Assembly: GCA_028278525.1 (NCBI GenBank)
Contig: JANQEE010000045.1
Coordinates: forward strand, 1 to 64,000
Source: Minwuiaceae bacterium
Lineage (GTDB): Bacteria; Pseudomonadota; Alphaproteobacteria; Minwuiales; Minwuiaceae
Length of the DNA stretch: 64,000 bases
Direction: 5' to 3'
Position numbers and translations under genes: made by a program. Shown piece after piece: positions 63,922 to 64,000 of this stretch (position 1 is the stretch's first letter; every line of letters starts with the position of its first letter). The notes under the pieces were generated by a model that did not search any database, was not told the DNA's origin, and saw only the letters and a program-made list of their open reading frames with translations.

Positions 63922-64000
63922 TCAGCTGAACCTGTTCGACTTGTTAAAGCCGCGCGGCACGATCCTGCCGGCCTGGGCGCGCTTGCCCTGCCAATCACGC
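63922..64000 (-). CDS. C-terminal fragment of an unidentified gene at the window edge
   Basis: Reading leftwards from the edge, a frame codes for DWQGKRAQAGRIVPRGFNKSNRFS and stops at a TGA at 63922. The basic Arg/Lys/Gly composition and lack of internal stops suggest a true gene end. I do not recognise the family. Most of the gene lies beyond the window. Confidence 0.35.
   Translation of the reverse strand, partial: RDWQGKRAQAGRIVPRGFNKSNRFS

Overview
The window is 64 kb of a GC-rich chromosome. It is densely packed, has no rRNA, tRNA, insertion sequence, prophage or CRISPR array, and reads as core and metabolic chromosome rather than an island. An RNase E with an acidic insertion in its S1 domain, the YeaG/YeaH/SpoVR set, a Bpt-type aminoacyl transferase, TRAP and polyamine transporters, TTGA-N6-TCAA boxes and one CtrA-type box point to an alphaproteobacterium, probably of the Rhodospirillales sensu lato. 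That placement is inferred from gene content, not from a phylogeny.

Layout. 1-13 kb: 5'-truncated rne, an aminotransferase and a short gamma-glutamyltransferase-like lipoprotein, an M48 peptidase with TPRs, glycerol kinase, a DsbA-like oxidoreductase, a GNAT, a glutathionyl-hydroquinone reductase, maleylacetoacetate isomerase, a DUF899 thioredoxin-like gene between two REP-like repeats, and a PhyH dioxygenase. 13-22 kb: a TonB-dependent receptor, the tyrosine/homogentisate operon hpd-hmgA-fahA, an enolase-superfamily enzyme, and a LysR gene divergent from wrbA. 22-32 kb: the most distinctive block. It has a five-gene, end-overlapping operon (acetyl-CoA synthetase, pyruvate dehydrogenase E1alpha, E1beta and E2, and an acyl carrier protein), a P-type cation ATPase, a Sel1-repeat protein, a host-attachment-family protein, and an HPF/RaiA protein fused to a cold-shock domain. 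Three FNR/CRP-family boxes punctuate this block, which suggests one oxygen- or redox-controlled energy-stress regulon.

32-39 kb: an isobutyryl-CoA-dehydrogenase-like enzyme, then prkA (yeaG), yeaH (DUF444) and spoVR (ycgB), followed by a 0.8-kb AT-rich non-coding gap. 39-48 kb: a polyamine-type basic amino acid decarboxylase and a divergent sterol-desaturase-family membrane protein sharing a CtrA-type box, a hydroxyisobutyrate-dehydrogenase-family enzyme, a penicillin acylase-family Ntn hydrolase, a flavin reductase, the motA-motB stator genes, a membrane-linked methyltransferase and an RDD protein. 49-55 kb: a complete polyamine-type ABC importer with a PuuB-like amine oxidase. 55-64 kb: a DASS/TrkA-C anion transporter, bpt, a TRAP transporter with an intrinsic terminator between the binding-protein and membrane genes, a second gamma-glutamyltransferase, an amidohydrolase, and the last codons of an unidentified gene at the right edge.

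Themes that link the genes are: aromatic amino acid degradation (hpd, hmgA, fahA, maiA); polyamine synthesis, uptake and oxidation; scavenging of carboxylates and gamma-glutamyl compounds; and stress or dormancy physiology (HPF-CspA, PrkA-YeaH-SpoVR, acs-pdh-ACP).
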